DNA of 64,000 nt from Ephemerocybe angulata (lineage: Eukaryota > Basidiomycota > Agaricomycetes > Agaricales > Psathyrellaceae): assembly GCA_013368325.1 (NCBI GenBank), contig JAACJK010000168.1, forward strand, positions 248,001 through 312,000, read 5' to 3'. The notes beneath the pieces were generated by a model. That model was not told the DNA's origin. It ran no database searches and worked only from the letters and a program-made list of their open reading frames with translations. Shown here piece after piece: positions 12,601 to 22,518 of this stretch (position 1 is its first letter; every line of letters starts with the position of its first letter). A program made the translations under genes and the position numbers.

Positions 12601-14670
12601 TCACCCCCTATACCTAAAAGGGATAATGGCCCCAATCATGACGATGATCAAGGCCCGCATCCGCCGCAACCTCTGCCTCCGGTGAATGAGGAACCTCAAC
12701 AGCGTGGTAGACAACGTGCTCCACGAGGTGATCCTCCGGCGCCTACTAGAGCGTCAAGCAGACTGCGGAAAGTTCCAACCAAGCCTGGCAACTCATACGG
12801 GGAGCGGAACCCTGTTGAATCTGAGAAAATTGGTCAAAAGGAGTGGAAAAAACTTGTAGGCGACACCGAGACTAGGCCATCCGGTAGTTCGCAACAGAAA
12901 GGAAAGGAAAAGGTTCCCGGACCAATTCCTGCACCAACACCACCTCCTCCAGAAGTTGAAGCATCGTCTTCTGATGAAAGTGACTCTGATGAATCATCAT
13001 CTGACCAAGCAGATGCCATGTGGAATGACTACGGTACCTATATTGCAAAATTGGTCCGTGAAGGGGGAGTAGAGTTTATGGAACATTTGCTGTCAAAGGC
13101 AATTCCTGCAGACTTACCTCAAAAAGCACCACGCGAGTGGACATTCCGCGATATCATGCGCTTACCAAAGCCTGAAAGGGAAGAATGGCTTAAGGCCTGC
13201 AATGAGGAGATAGAGGCTCTCTTCAAACGCGGAGTTCTTTCGCTGACTGATCTACCTGCTGGCCGAAAGGCTATAGCAAACAGATGGGTTTTCGACATCA
13301 AATCAGATGGTCGGAAACGTGCCCGATTAGTTGCCAAAGGTTTCTCACAAGTTGAGGGCATAGACTTCAACGAGATCTTCTCACCCGTCGTACGATATGA
13401 ATCTGTTCGTCTCCTTTTGGCACTAGCTGCATTGGAGGGCTGGGATATTACAGCCGTCGACGTGAAAACTGCCTTTCTATATGGCAAGTTAGAAGAGGAG
13501 ATTTACATGCTCCAACCTGAAGGCTTCATTATCAAAGGGCAGGCGCGTAAAGTCTATCGACTACATCGTGCCATATACGGTCTAAAGCAAGCCTCCAACG
13601 CATGGTACAAGGAGCTTGTAGGGTCAATGAAGCTCTTAGGGTTTCAGCGACTATCGACCGACACTGGGATTTTCATGTTCCAGGACTCTCACGGTGAATT
13701 TGTCATCGTGGTCGCTTATGTCGACGATCTTCTATTCATGGGACCAAAACCCAACCTCGTTGTGTCCAAGAAGAATCTCTTTATGGACAAATGGGAATGT
13801 AGGGACTTAGGCGAACCATCTGAATTCCTCCGGATGCGCATTCAACGCAAGGATGGCAAGATCTTACTCGATCAAACCAACTATCTCAAAGCTGTCCTTG
13901 AGCGCTTCGGAATGATGGACTGCCGAGTTGCTCCCACACCCATGGTTGAAGGCTATCGCCCTCTACCCAACGAAGGTCCCGTTGATCCACAACTGCGACA
14001 CCGCTTCCAGTCTGTGATCGGATCATTGCTGTACCTCATGCTAGGCACACGCCCTGATATTGCATATGCTGTTACCAAGCTGTCGCAATTTGCAGCAAAT
14101 CCGACACAAGAGCATCTCAACCGAGCGCTCTATATCTGCAAATACCTCCGAGGCACCATGGACTATTCATTGGTTCTTGATGGACGTTCCGGCAAGGGAC
14201 TTATTGCCTATTCAGATTCTGATCACGCCGCTGATCTCATCAAGCGTCGATCTGTGACTGGATATGTGGTGAAGATGGCTAACGCCGCTGTCAGTTGGAC
14301 GTCACACGCTCAGAAGACTGTTGCTCTCTCCTCAACTGAAGCAGAATACATGGCACTGTCAGATTGCAGTCGTCAGGTTATGTGGATGAAGCATATGTTT
14401 AAAGAGCTTAGAATGACCGTTGGCAAAGTTCCAATCTGTTCCGACAACAATGGAGCTATCTTCATTGGTTCCAACCCCATTCAGGAAAGGCGCATCAAAC
14501 ACATCGATGTTCGCTATCATTATATCCGTGAATGTGTGGAAGATGGCAACGTGGAAATACTTAGAGTTGACACCTCTGAGAACACAGCCGATACTATGAC
14601 AAAGCCACTTGGTCGCGTCAAGTTTGTCGAGTTCAGGGAACAACTAGGACTAGAGTTTTACTCACCTTAG
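9604..14670 (+). CDS. Copia Gag-Pol polyprotein, 1688 aa
   Basis: A single open frame encodes all functions in Copia order. First is a gag region of the UBN2/DUF4219 type (about residues 1-200). The aspartic protease follows, with LDSGAS near residue 521. Next are a GAG-pre-integrase segment (about 640-720) and the integrase core (HSDL near 731, VDDYSG, QQNGRAERFNRT near 825). Reverse transcriptase of the RVT_2 type spans about 1210-1460 with YVDDLL near 1371, and RNase H carries YSDSDHAAD near 1536. I see no CCHC zinc knuckle in gag; a His-rich run near residue 280 sits roughly where one might be expected. No stops or shifts are present. Gag must be made by proteolysis or partial translation, as in other one-frame Copia elements. 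Confidence 0.96.
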   Translation: MSNTLTTLVPVFDGTNYAMWSDVMWAYLELQGLSLHVDGTNTKPTENSSAEEREAQAKWEMQDKQARGAIILRLTPSIRSAVIPKKTSKEVWDLLKETYGTPGITVIYADFKKLVSFKFSGNDPRPELAKFQEILDRLTANKVSFDNFIQTMMLINSLPSKYDHLNAIILQSPRDKLNVKDIGDMVIAEFERTQNVHTANKMTAIKRKNNDPSFNQQRQQKHQNKPADNSSGNASNQESKNNSRGNAGGKKKKEKKKNQGSGQGNSRQHHHHTHEAHDLSHMASSAVLLGQHVVNLAPHVPQPTAASVVTIGSQGSVVRKAPVNLPAKAFTPATGDKITFAVTHSVYPSVAQAQKICEALDVSKTARNLKVLEEIPLADRLSSPPPSKRARTESPPPTPIKSTIVDDDDAVSLGDEDLTDQDAEGSLWGGDEDAAMQLDGINTGYNDDANSYVPSSHLTKHFADVLADPQSLRLDMLDFSDDVYMDACIALKSIASRIDSLNPAINCAQCENPGLQLWILDSGASIHVTAAISDFHDYRILDNGPKIRTAAKNSILQMQGVGSVFVEHFGYNPTTGKPAPVRSRISPVFHIPNLDTRLLSMGELLQRPGSYVKGNKDAIGIYTASHHQLVICRPQFPDDNIYWFRTKIVQQNKLADTVSTLYSIDYETMHKRFGHPSKEVLERARGSTEKFPEISIPKKIPICRGCAEGKMPSKSYPISETRAEQPFEKIHSDLKSFPIESYHRYTWYVSFVDDYSGHAWITLLRKKDDTLQAVRNFLAMVENTYGSSVKQWMSDGGGEYKSHEFDNLLKEKGIKILQSVPHVPQQNGRAERFNRTIMDKAQAMRLDACIPQSWWEFAVLHAVHLYNRTPMKRLKWKTPYELVHKKKPDVSHFRVFGCGAYVYLPPDVRVNKLAPKSEMMIFLGYPEGMKGYLFMRQPNNVLFKSTTATFDETYFPKCKDVVPRGTTREGEPSGSQDQNNIPPEEDGDNDDNDFLPRPPSPPIPKRDNGPNHDDDQGPHPPQPLPPVNEEPQQRGRQRAPRGDPPAPTRASSRLRKVPTKPGNSYGERNPVESEKIGQKEWKKLVGDTETRPSGSSQQKGKEKVPGPIPAPTPPPPEVEASSSDESDSDESSSDQADAMWNDYGTYIAKLVREGGVEFMEHLLSKAIPADLPQKAPREWTFRDIMRLPKPEREEWLKACNEEIEALFKRGVLSLTDLPAGRKAIANRWVFDIKSDGRKRARLVAKGFSQVEGIDFNEIFSPVVRYESVRLLLALAALEGWDITAVDVKTAFLYGKLEEEIYMLQPEGFIIKGQARKVYRLHRAIYGLKQASNAWYKELVGSMKLLGFQRLSTDTGIFMFQDSHGEFVIVVAYVDDLLFMGPKPNLVVSKKNLFMDKWECRDLGEPSEFLRMRIQRKDGKILLDQTNYLKAVLERFGMMDCRVAPTPMVEGYRPLPNEGPVDPQLRHRFQSVIGSLLYLMLGTRPDIAYAVTKLSQFAANPTQEHLNRALYICKYLRGTMDYSLVLDGRSGKGLIAYSDSDHAADLIKRRSVTGYVVKMANAAVSWTSHAQKTVALSSTEAEYMALSDCSRQVMWMKHMFKELRMTVGKVPICSDNNGAIFIGSNPIQERRIKHIDVRYHYIRECVEDGNVEILRVDTSENTADTMTKPLGRVKFVEFREQLGLEFYSP

Positions 14671-14713
14671 GTCCGCTCAGCGATCTCTGACAGATGCACT
14701 TAGCGAGGGGGAG

Positions 14714-15073
14714 TGTTGAACATATGGCATATAGCACGCAGACAGGCTGAGACATATGATGTCATTGACTTGAAATTTCCCTCTATATTCAGGCTATTTT
14801 ACCAGCCTATGACATCATGTCCTTGACGTGCACTGAAGTGCTTCTAATCACAGACTCGTGCATTATATACTCTCGTCAACCGTTACTTACTTATTAGTAT
14901 AAGTCACACTTCTGGTCACACTCTCAGACATGTATAAATACCCTCTAGTTAGACCTCAATCTAAAATCGACTTCACCAGTCTCTCTCAGTAGTCACTTAG
15001 CTCGCCTCTTTAGTTAGTCTCTTGGTAAGTTCAGTAGCCTTAGCCACTGCGTTGTATTAGTGCTACTTCTATA
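14714..15073 (+). repeat. Copia 3' LTR
   Basis: Second copy of the 360-bp LTR. It follows a GAGGGGGAG polypurine tract ending at 14713 and is followed by the duplicated AGAGA (15074-15078) and the resumed passenger-gene exon. Confidence 0.95.
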
Positions 15074-15832
15074 AGAGAATCCATGCAGCCGTTGGAGTGC
15101 TGCCTTGGTTGGATCCATCTGTTTGATCTTTGAAGTCGACGGACTGAGTACCATGTTCCTGCTGTTAGTCGCAATCTAATAGATATATGAGGAAATAGAC
15201 AATACCTTTCAGAACTTTTGTCTTTGCTAGATTCCTTCGAAGGATCGGCTTCCTTCAGCTTTCGATACGCCCGTTTCCTCTTCCGACTGATGGTCGCCTT
15301 ATTTCTACGAGCGAAGTATCGATTATTTATCTATACAACTGGTAAATGACAATCAATACACACTTTTCATAGTATTTCTGACTGTTTCGACATGCTGCAG
15401 CCTTCTTGTCTTCTTCAGTGATATGCTTCCGCGGACGTGCCATGGAAGTCGTGGTTAACCCAGCTTTATAGTCGAAATCAAAGTGACTTCATGTGTCATT
15501 TGTGCACTTTGTCTCATTTTTACTCCCAAACACCCTACACATTGTATAATGTATACCAGTTGAAACCTATTGATTCCCTGACCCCAAATATATACTTTAT
15601 GTGTTAATACGAGCCTAAGAACGCCCATAATCGAGGAAAGAAAGAATCTGGCCTCTGCCATTCCTCGTCCAATGACTATATTAGGCTCGATATGCCCACG
15701 CCACGATGCCTTTGCCAATCCGGCCCAAGATACAGAAACCTTCGATAATTTCTGGGACTTCTTCTTGCAGTGTTGGCGCACTAACCACCTTGAGCTTGGG
15801 GCGTGGATAAGGGATACATTGCTGTCATAACT

Positions 15833-18800
15833 CTAATGTAATTCTAGTAGCGTAAATACTGTGTTCGGGGGGACAAGCTTGTCAATAATGCTCTCTCGCC
15901 TCGTCTGCGCATGGTCAGCCATTTGTCCTCGTATCTCTGCCTGTCGGTATGCATAGGCGGCCTTGCCTCGTTGAAGGATTCTCCGGTCCTCGCGTTCAAT
16001 CCTGTCCATAATGGACTCTTCGGGGTCTGCTGCTGCCGCCGCCTCTGCCTCTATCTCCGCCCTCACATCCTCAGCCCGCTTAAGCCATTGTGCCTGCTCC
16101 CATCGGAAAAAGTCTACTGTCCGCCGCATTTCTTCTCCAAGGAGGTGACATTCCTCCTGCCACCGGTGTGCCCGGGCTCGGGTTTTACACCACTCGATTC
16201 TCAGAACTGTGGATTTTATAAAATCATTAGGATCGCACCGTACCGCATATTGAAGTCCATTTTAGACTTACCCGATTCACTCGCATCGTCAATGCTCTCA
16301 CCTATTTCCCCCGTCCGCCAGATCCAGGACACCGCTCTTTTCCCATGTCCGAGGACCTTCTCTCTGTCCTTGGCCTTTGACTTCGTCCCATATACCCCCG
16401 CCTGCTCATCGTGCTCGCTAGTCATTCCCCGAATATCGTCCTTCTCCAATGGGAGGAAGAGAGCCTCCCAATCCTTGTTCTGCAGGTGCGCTCCCAATAC
16501 AACAAGGCACTTACGCACATGGTTGTAATGCGCAGCATCCCCACGGATCTTTTTCTCCACCTCTTGGAGTAGCCCATGGCTTCGCGTAATTGCATGGGTG
16601 CCGTGTGTGAATATCTTTTTGGAATGATACATCTGGGAACGTAGAATGAGGTGAGCGCGTAGATCGGTTAGTGCAGAGTCCGCCTGGGCGAGCCGGAACC
16701 GGAACTCATATTGAACGAGTCGTCGTTGGACTGGAATGGTCGTGATGATAGCTGATGGGAGGTATAATGGCCAGGTTTGTACAGGTTCGTCAGATCCTTC
16801 TCCTTGCTCGATCTGGGACTTCCGGTGTGGAGCGACACTGGGCATGTATAAGTCCTGAAGCGAAGACCAAGCGGAGAATTTCCGTCTGATGAGATTTCCG
16901 CGCTCAAGTACACGAGCACGCTGCAGGTCAGTAGAATGCGGACCAAGGTCTTTGGCATCAATATCAAGGAGACGCCTATGATTAAACCGTTGTCAGAATC
17001 ACCGGAAAGACAAGGAACAGGTGACTTACTGAGAATCTTCGATCTCGAGGCCCTGGAAGATGAACATGCTTGGGGTGATGTCGTCATGAACAGCGACATC
17101 TTCTCCCTTTCCCAGGGCTACCTTGTCCTCCTCAGCAAGGGCAAGTCGAACAGCGCCGTAGGATAGTTCTGGAGAATACATGTGAGGATTGATATAGCCG
17201 TAATTGGACACGACGTACGAGATGTGTTTGTAGATTGGTAAGGATTCTGGCATCGTGGATTCGCCTCCCACCGCTGGACCATGCCTGTCCACGCCGTGGT
17301 CCATTTGGTTGGAAGGGCGGAGTCAAATTCCCGGAATGCAAGGACTTGGGCCGCCCGTTGAGTGATAGCCTCAACGCCCTTTTCATGCAAAGCGTCCGCT
17401 GGGAGGGGCTGTAAGCACGCCAGTATCAACTCTGAAGGAAAAACCTTACCAAGACGTGTCACTTTTACCCAATTGTGATCTCCAAAGCAGTCATCGAGAG
17501 TGTCCCGCCGCGATCCAGGACCCATTTCTCGAGTACTATACGCGAGGTCGTTTGATGCTGCCCATCCGCGCTCGGGCGCTTCTCCATCGGTCCGGCCTAC
17601 GCCCGGTGTGTAATTGAAGGAGTATTTCACCCGACAGGCATCAACGTGAGCCGGCAGATGAAACTTGGGGACCAAGAACTTGATTTCAGGCGGGGAGGCG
17701 GATGTCATGACATTGGGATCGTACTCCTGGCATCGTTCCATCAGCTTGATGTGCCATTGGCATGCGATATCGTACGAGACAATGAGCTTCCGGAGGAGAT
17801 CGTGCTGAATGGTCTCTAAGAAAAACCGGTCCATATTGATGTACCTGAGCATCCACAGCGTCAAACGTTGAGCTCCAGAAAAGTAAAGAATGCAATACGT
17901 ACCGTTCTCCCTTTTGAAGGTCGCCCATTCCCGTCGGGCGTTTCATATCGTGGCGGCTACACTGGGCGATTCCCATACCGCTCGCTGCTAAGCCCTTTCC
18001 ACCTCGGAGGCTCGAGGACTTGATTGCGTCGTGGTCGTTGCAGGTACTCTTATCTTGAATGATCTTCTCCGTATACTTCAGCAGGTACTCGCGAAAAGGA
18101 CTATCCTCCAGGATATAGCAGAACCCTTGGATCATTCCGGGATCGAGGAGGTCGTTTGAGACGTTTTTCCGTTTCAGACGGAAGTTGGCATCGAGGGCGA
18201 CGAACAGCCAGTACAGGAATCTGATCCATTATTAGAATAGCACTATACAGGACTGAACAGGCGGCTTACGATTCTTTCTGCCGGATCTCCATCCAATTCG
18301 CTGGAAGGTTAATGTTCGGGTGGGGACATGCTGGGCATATCACAGCACACGCCCCTGACGCAGTCGCTCTCCATCCCGCAGGGTCGTATCCCCGAGCAAA
18401 GCGCTTCATCAACCGGGTCTGTCTCCAAACCCGGAGCATGCGAAGCACCGCACGGTAGCGGTCCTGCCGCATCGTCAGCATTATTTCATAGCTTGTTCAA
18501 ATCACGAAAGCGGCAACTTACGGGGAAGGATTCTGTACCAGTATTCCCTGTCAATCGGTCCATAGCGTTCGTATATTCTTGGCATGAGATCTTCGCCGTG
18601 AAGGTAAGCATTTGGAGGAGTTTTAGAGCATTGAACGTGGCCGCTGTTCTGGGCCTCTTCACAGTGGCTGGAAAGAGACGAGCTCTCAGGAGCTGGACGA
18701 CGTGGTCGGGAGATCCTGGGCAGTTGCAAAAGTCGAGACCGATCTCATGGATTCCATTTGGAGCTACAACAACAAAGGAATCGTTGAATGCCTGCTGAGG

Positions 18801-19555
18801 ATGGGGGCACCTGTTGCTGCCAATGTGACAGAGCTGTACGCGTAGACCAAGGTGCTTGAGGGCGACGCGAGAGAAATGTGTTCCAGTCCAGACCTCTGGT
18901 CGATCGAAGGGGCGAAACCGATGTTGCTTCACAATACAGGCCTTGCAAACAAAGGAAGCGGTAGGCGCACAGTCCGTACACCGGTACATTTTACCCGAGA
19001 CAATGGGGTTACTACAGCCTTCGTAGGAGCACTGTGAGCTGTCTACGCAAAAGCCTGGACCTTCGAGACGTAGGAGCTCAGCCACAATATCGTCAATTCG
19101 ATCCATGAAGGCCAATAGAGGGAAGTCCTAGAGGTGTATCAGTTGGCGCCGGTTGTTCATCCCGAACAAATTGGGCGTACCTTCTTCTTTCTCCGCTTCT
19201 TCTTCCCCGTTCCATTTTCTCCTCCGTCTGACCCACTATCATCGTCAATCTGCTCCTTATCCGTATCATCGCTCTCCAACTCCTCCGACTCGCCGTCTTG
19301 AGGTCCAGGTGAGTGACTTTCGAGCATCGAGATGTCGGGTAGTTGAACTTGAGGCGGATCTCTTGGCATCTCAGAAGATCCTTCTTGAGGATGGAGATGC
19401 GAAGTGGGGAGAGCGATAGAGGTCTGCGTTGCTGTGAGCTTCCCACTGCGGTCGTCGAAGACTGTGAGGCTGTGCTGGTTGGCAGCTAAGGCGGTGCGAG
19501 GCAGCTTGGGTGGAAGATCGCGCATTTGGAACGCATCTTTTCTCTTCGGAGCCAT
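15833..19555 (-). CDS. KDZ (Kyakuja-Dileera-Zisupton) transposase with CxC2-like cysteine cluster, 1111 aa
   Basis: Exons 19555-19181, 19127-18522, 18463-18270, 18220-17903, 17844-17219, 17168-17030, 16975-16272 and 16206-15833 total exactly 1112 codons. The N-terminus is polar and basic (KKKRRKKK). The second exon carries the CxC2 cluster (CSNPIVSGKMYRCTDC, FVCKACIVKQH, then FCNCPGSPDH). The catalytic region shows LDANFRLKRK, YDIACQWH and GRTDGEAPERGWA, which fit the D/D/E positions of the RNase H-fold transposase. A long helical C-terminus follows. Length, motif order and domain content match agaric KDZ proteins. There are no internal stops, so the gene looks functional. It presumably cuts at the element ends 2663 and 21916. 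The TATATAAA arrays there are natural candidates for its binding sites, though that is inference. Confidence 0.93.
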
Positions 19556-19758
19556 GCTCTAGGGAGGGGGTGTTGTTGGAGGACGTCGTGGAAGTGGGTG
19601 GTTAAGAGTGGGAAATCGTGGTTGGACGGCGGCAGTTCACCGGCAACCATCACGGTCTCCGCTGATTTCGGAACAGCAACTCCATGCTCAGATCTTAGAC
19701 GCCGCTTCGGAATCGGGGTGTATATCTGCTGTCACATATATACACAATAATGGCATAG

Positions 19759-20539
19759 CTACGTAGTGGGATACATGGAGAATCGAGTAGAATATCGAGA
19801 CTGATCGTGATACGACAATCCGCCAAATGATGCCGCCCGTCGTCGGAGTGTGGGCTTGGGGTTGTCTGAACCCGAGTCCAACTTCCGGGGACGCCTCTTG
19901 GTGCAAAGACGATGAAACTCAATACGTACAAGGAGAACAGCCTTTAAATAGATGGTCATCAGTATGGGTAGGATAATACTAGCATTAACGTCAACTGACC
20001 AGGCCGTTCCTCCGCGTCTGTGGGTCTGCCTTCAAAAGAGGATCCCAGGCGAAGTATTCCGTTTGAACATCGGCAGCCCGGTCATATCGCCAATTGATGT
20101 CATGAATGATTTCCTAGGAGTACAAGGTAAACTCGTTAGCATTTCGAATAGGTGCACAGATGATAAGAGCCTTGCTACTCACGGCGGAAATCTTCAGGAG
20201 GTGTCGGAAGAGGTCCAGAGCGTCGCCTTTCCAATTCTTAATGGGCCACTGTCGGAACCATTGAACGAGGGCTTCATAGAAGAACTCGACAATGCAGTTG
20301 TTGAACCGGTCGGCAATGATGCACAGAGCCCCGCAGTCCTTGATAAACTCTTGCTGCTCTGGAGTTCCATACCATGTACGCCGGGGCGTCCAGCGAAATT
20401 CGTCCGACTAGGCGTGTGATGAGCTCGGTGGTTCACGTTACTTAGTAGGCGATGCTTGGGCAATGCTTACCGAAACAATCGCTGCGATCTTCCAGAGCCA
20501 CGCGTTTAGTATATCGTTGCAGAGAAAATGAGGTAGCAT
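19759..20539 (-). CDS. KDZ passenger gene: 196-aa protein of unknown function
   Basis: Exons 20539-20471, 20407-20183, 20113-20000 and 19941-19759 give exactly 197 codons including the stop, with GT/AG introns of 58-69 nt. The product starts MLPHFLCNDILNAWLWKIAA. It has an aromatic-rich middle (GALCIIADRFNNCIVEFFYE, WFRQWPIKNWKGDALDLFRHL) and a basic C-terminus (TKRRPRK, TLRRRAASF). I recognise no family. It lies 203 bases upstream of the transposase on the same strand. Its consistent exon arithmetic argues that it is real. Confidence 0.65.
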
Positions 20540-20756
20540 TGTGAAGCGTGAGGAGTGGAAGTGGAGATGGGAGGGAAAGGAAGTGTGAGGGCCAACCGTG
20601 ATTGGGGGAGGGAAAGAAAGGATGGACGTGGTAAGCTCGTGAAAGTCCGCTTTCCTGCATATAAGGTCAACCAGGAATGGAATGTGCTTGATGGCACGGG
20701 TCACTATGCAAGCATTTTACAAAATCGTCAGCAGCAAGCGCCAGCTTGAAGACATC

Positions 20757-21916
20757 ATTTTATATAACGGCGGTAGGTGTCATGGTGGGTGTCAGTGAGC
20801 AGTGATAGACTTCTAAGGTTGATTGTCGTGTGATGTGGTAAGTGAGAGTAGGCTTCAATGTCAGGCTGCAGCCTGAATCGGGGAAGGTATGGCTATGAAA
20901 TCCTCCCAACGTGGGGGGTAGTAAAGAGACGATGTGCGCTGCCTGAGAGGGAGGTGCCATCGTAAGGGGTGTGCCACCGTATATAAAATTAACTACAGCT
21001 AAATTGTGCCATGTGGGACGCTCCGGAAGCATGTTTATCGCAATTATATATAATCACGTATTGGCTACACTACATATTTCAGGGTTTTATATAATGCCCG
21101 ACAGACCTTGTCTTGTATTTGCATCCCGTGTGAGACGTCGGCCCACAATTATATATAATTCACTGCAGTCTCTACACTACACTCCCCGAGGGTTTTGTAT
21201 AATCCTTGACTCACGCCGATCTCGCTCCCACCCTCGTGGGTGCGCCCTGGGGAAATGCGATGGCGCGCCATTGTGACATTGTCGCCGGGTCCATTAGCTG
21301 AGGGCGATATGTACCCCGAGAAGCGCTGGTCCATCCCGTTCACCAGTTGCATCCAGGTAAACACTAGGCAGGTACCTGGTATTTTTGGGAAGTGGAGGCG
21401 GGGCGTCGCGCGTCAAAAGAAGCGCCGAGAACACCGCCATCAAGTGGAGCATGTGCCTCGTTGGTTTGGCCAGGCGCTCGCGCAAATTATATAAAATCTG
21501 CTCTATGACAGGTCCATAACCAATTGGTGGCCTACCTATCACAATTATATATAACACCCTACAAGAACGCGCGGTACCGTGGCACGGCGGGAACACACGC
21601 CGCTTCATCACGTGGAGTTCGCCTCGACAGGCGCCCACGCAAATTATATAAAAGTCGACGCGGGAACAATCCGTAATCGATGTGTGGGGAACTGGGGCTC
21701 TTTATATATAATCTTCTGCAGCGCGCGGTGTACCTTGTGTGTTTATAAAATTCTGCTGAAGATCAATACCTGTTGTTTTTATATAATCTGCGCTTATCAA
21801 GCGCTTACTCCTGCCTGAATTCTTGCCTGGCATATGTACGTGACCTGGCGAGGTTTTTATAAACGTATAGCCCTTTTAGTAGCACGCTTTATATAAAAAT
21901 ATGGCGACCACACCTG
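20757..21916. repeat. Right terminus and subterminal TATATAA array of the KDZ element
   Basis: Motifs of the TTATATAAAA / TTATATATAAT type begin near 20758, 20979, 21043, 21085, 21148, 21485, 21543, 21642, 21701, 21778 and 21888, with weaker ones (GTATAATCC, TTTATAAAATT) between. The extreme end, read on the minus strand, starts CAGGTGTGGTCGCCATA followed by TTTTTATATAAA, mirroring the left end. No gene is seen here; the preceding 20540-20756 is the upstream region of the 196-aa gene. Confidence 0.8.
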
Positions 21917-22518
21917 CGATGAGGCCTGAGAGGACCCCTTTACCCGTAATCCCCTCCGCCCAAAGCCCAGTCACATTCATCATATTCTCAGGGTACTCGT
22001 CGTTTGCAAGATGCCACTGCCTAGGGAAATACGGATCCTCGATGTTAAACCGCTTCACGATGGGCCATGGCGGCCGACTTTGGCGGGGGCTTTATCGGGG
22101 GAGGCGCGCGTTTCGCTCTGAGCTCCAGCTCCTGGCGCTCGAGGAAGGCTATCGAGTTGTAGAGGCGTTTCGAGAATTCGACGTCCTGCCCTGATCGTGC
22201 TCCCAAGCTGTCCCCCGAGAGCGCCGCGACTCGTAGCGAGTGGTATGCATCGAGCACGGGGTCGAAGCCCCTCACCTCTAGGTCCCCACTGAGCTTCGGT
22301 GTCCGCACGACCCAGTGGTCGTCGAGCTCTCCGAGGGGCTCTACAACCTCGACCCCAAGCGTTTTGGCTATGTCGTGTATTGAAGCGCTCGGCTGGACAT
22401 CGTGCTCGACGATGTAGTAGTTGTGGGTGTCGTATTCCCTCGCTGCTGGTCGCCGCGGGGTGTTTTGAGCGCGCACGACTAACGCAGCCAGCGCAATCGG
22501 CTTCCAGAGGAGATGCAT
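21917..22518 (-). pseudogene. KEX2: Kexin-type proprotein convertase, 5' part (signal peptide, prodomain, start of catalytic domain)
   Basis: The reading starts MHLLWKPIALAALVVRAQ, a clear signal peptide. It continues with a prodomain (REYDTHNYYIVEHD, DDHWVVRTPKLSG) and enters the catalytic domain at VKRFNIEDPYFPRQWHL and NVTGLWAEGITGKGV. KR before FNIED is the likely autoprocessing site. The frame changes by one base near 22062-22064 (GGG on the plus strand), between PPPKSAAMA and VKRFNIED. No plausible intron bridges it, and dropping one base there makes the whole rejoined gene exactly 868 codons. The coding sequence stops at the transposon junction, after ...GVLSGLI. This half alone cannot make an active protease. 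Confidence 0.9.

Larger units (their letters stand above)
8877..15073 (+). mobile_element. Ty1/Copia LTR retrotransposon, complete (6197 bp)
   Basis: Two 360-bp LTRs (8877-9236 and 14714-15073), identical by eye, flank one long open frame. A purine-rich tract (GAGGGGGAG) immediately precedes the 3' LTR. The LTRs begin TGTTGAACATA and end TTCTATA, so they are TG...TA and not TG...CA. Identical LTRs, an exact 5-bp duplication and an uninterrupted polyprotein mean a recent insertion that may still be active. It sits inside a KDZ passenger gene, so it arrived after the KDZ element was formed. Confidence 0.96.
8503..15443 (-). pseudogene. KDZ passenger gene: 211-aa basic protein, split by the Copia element
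   Basis: The 5' part lies at 15443-15364, 15304-15206 and 15161-15079. The 3' part runs from 8876 to 8503. With the Copia element and one AGAGA copy removed, these add up to exactly 212 codons including the stop. The N-terminus (MARPRKHITEEDKKAAACRN...) and the following RKRKRAYRKLKEADPSK are strongly basic, suggesting nucleic-acid binding. The rest is helical and mildly acidic, with pairs of Cys and His. I do not recognise a named domain. The split falls in the third exon, about one third into the protein. The broken gene could at best give a truncated product. Confidence 0.75.
2663..21916 (-). mobile_element. KDZ-superfamily DNA transposon with passenger genes (19.25 kb; about 13.05 kb without the nested Copia)
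   Basis: The boundaries come from the 7-bp duplication CGATGAG on either side and from the interrupted kexin frame. The ends form an imperfect inverted repeat. Both begin CA, and both reach TTTTTATATAAA exactly 17 bases in; other positions are only partly conserved. About 1 kb at each end contains a dozen TTATATAAAA or TTATATATAAT motifs. Inside are the transposase gene (15833-19555), four other genes, and a Copia element inserted later. KDZ (Kyakuja-Dileera-Zisupton) elements are known to be expanded in mushroom-forming fungi and to carry extra genes. The transposase model is open end to end, so the element may still be able to move. Strand is given as that of the transposase. Confidence 0.88.

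Noticed and set aside
21865..21916. Kexin reading AGVVAIFLYKACY taken as genuine protein
   Set aside because: These residues lie beyond the CGATGAG duplication and come from the transposon end; the true continuation is at 2655.
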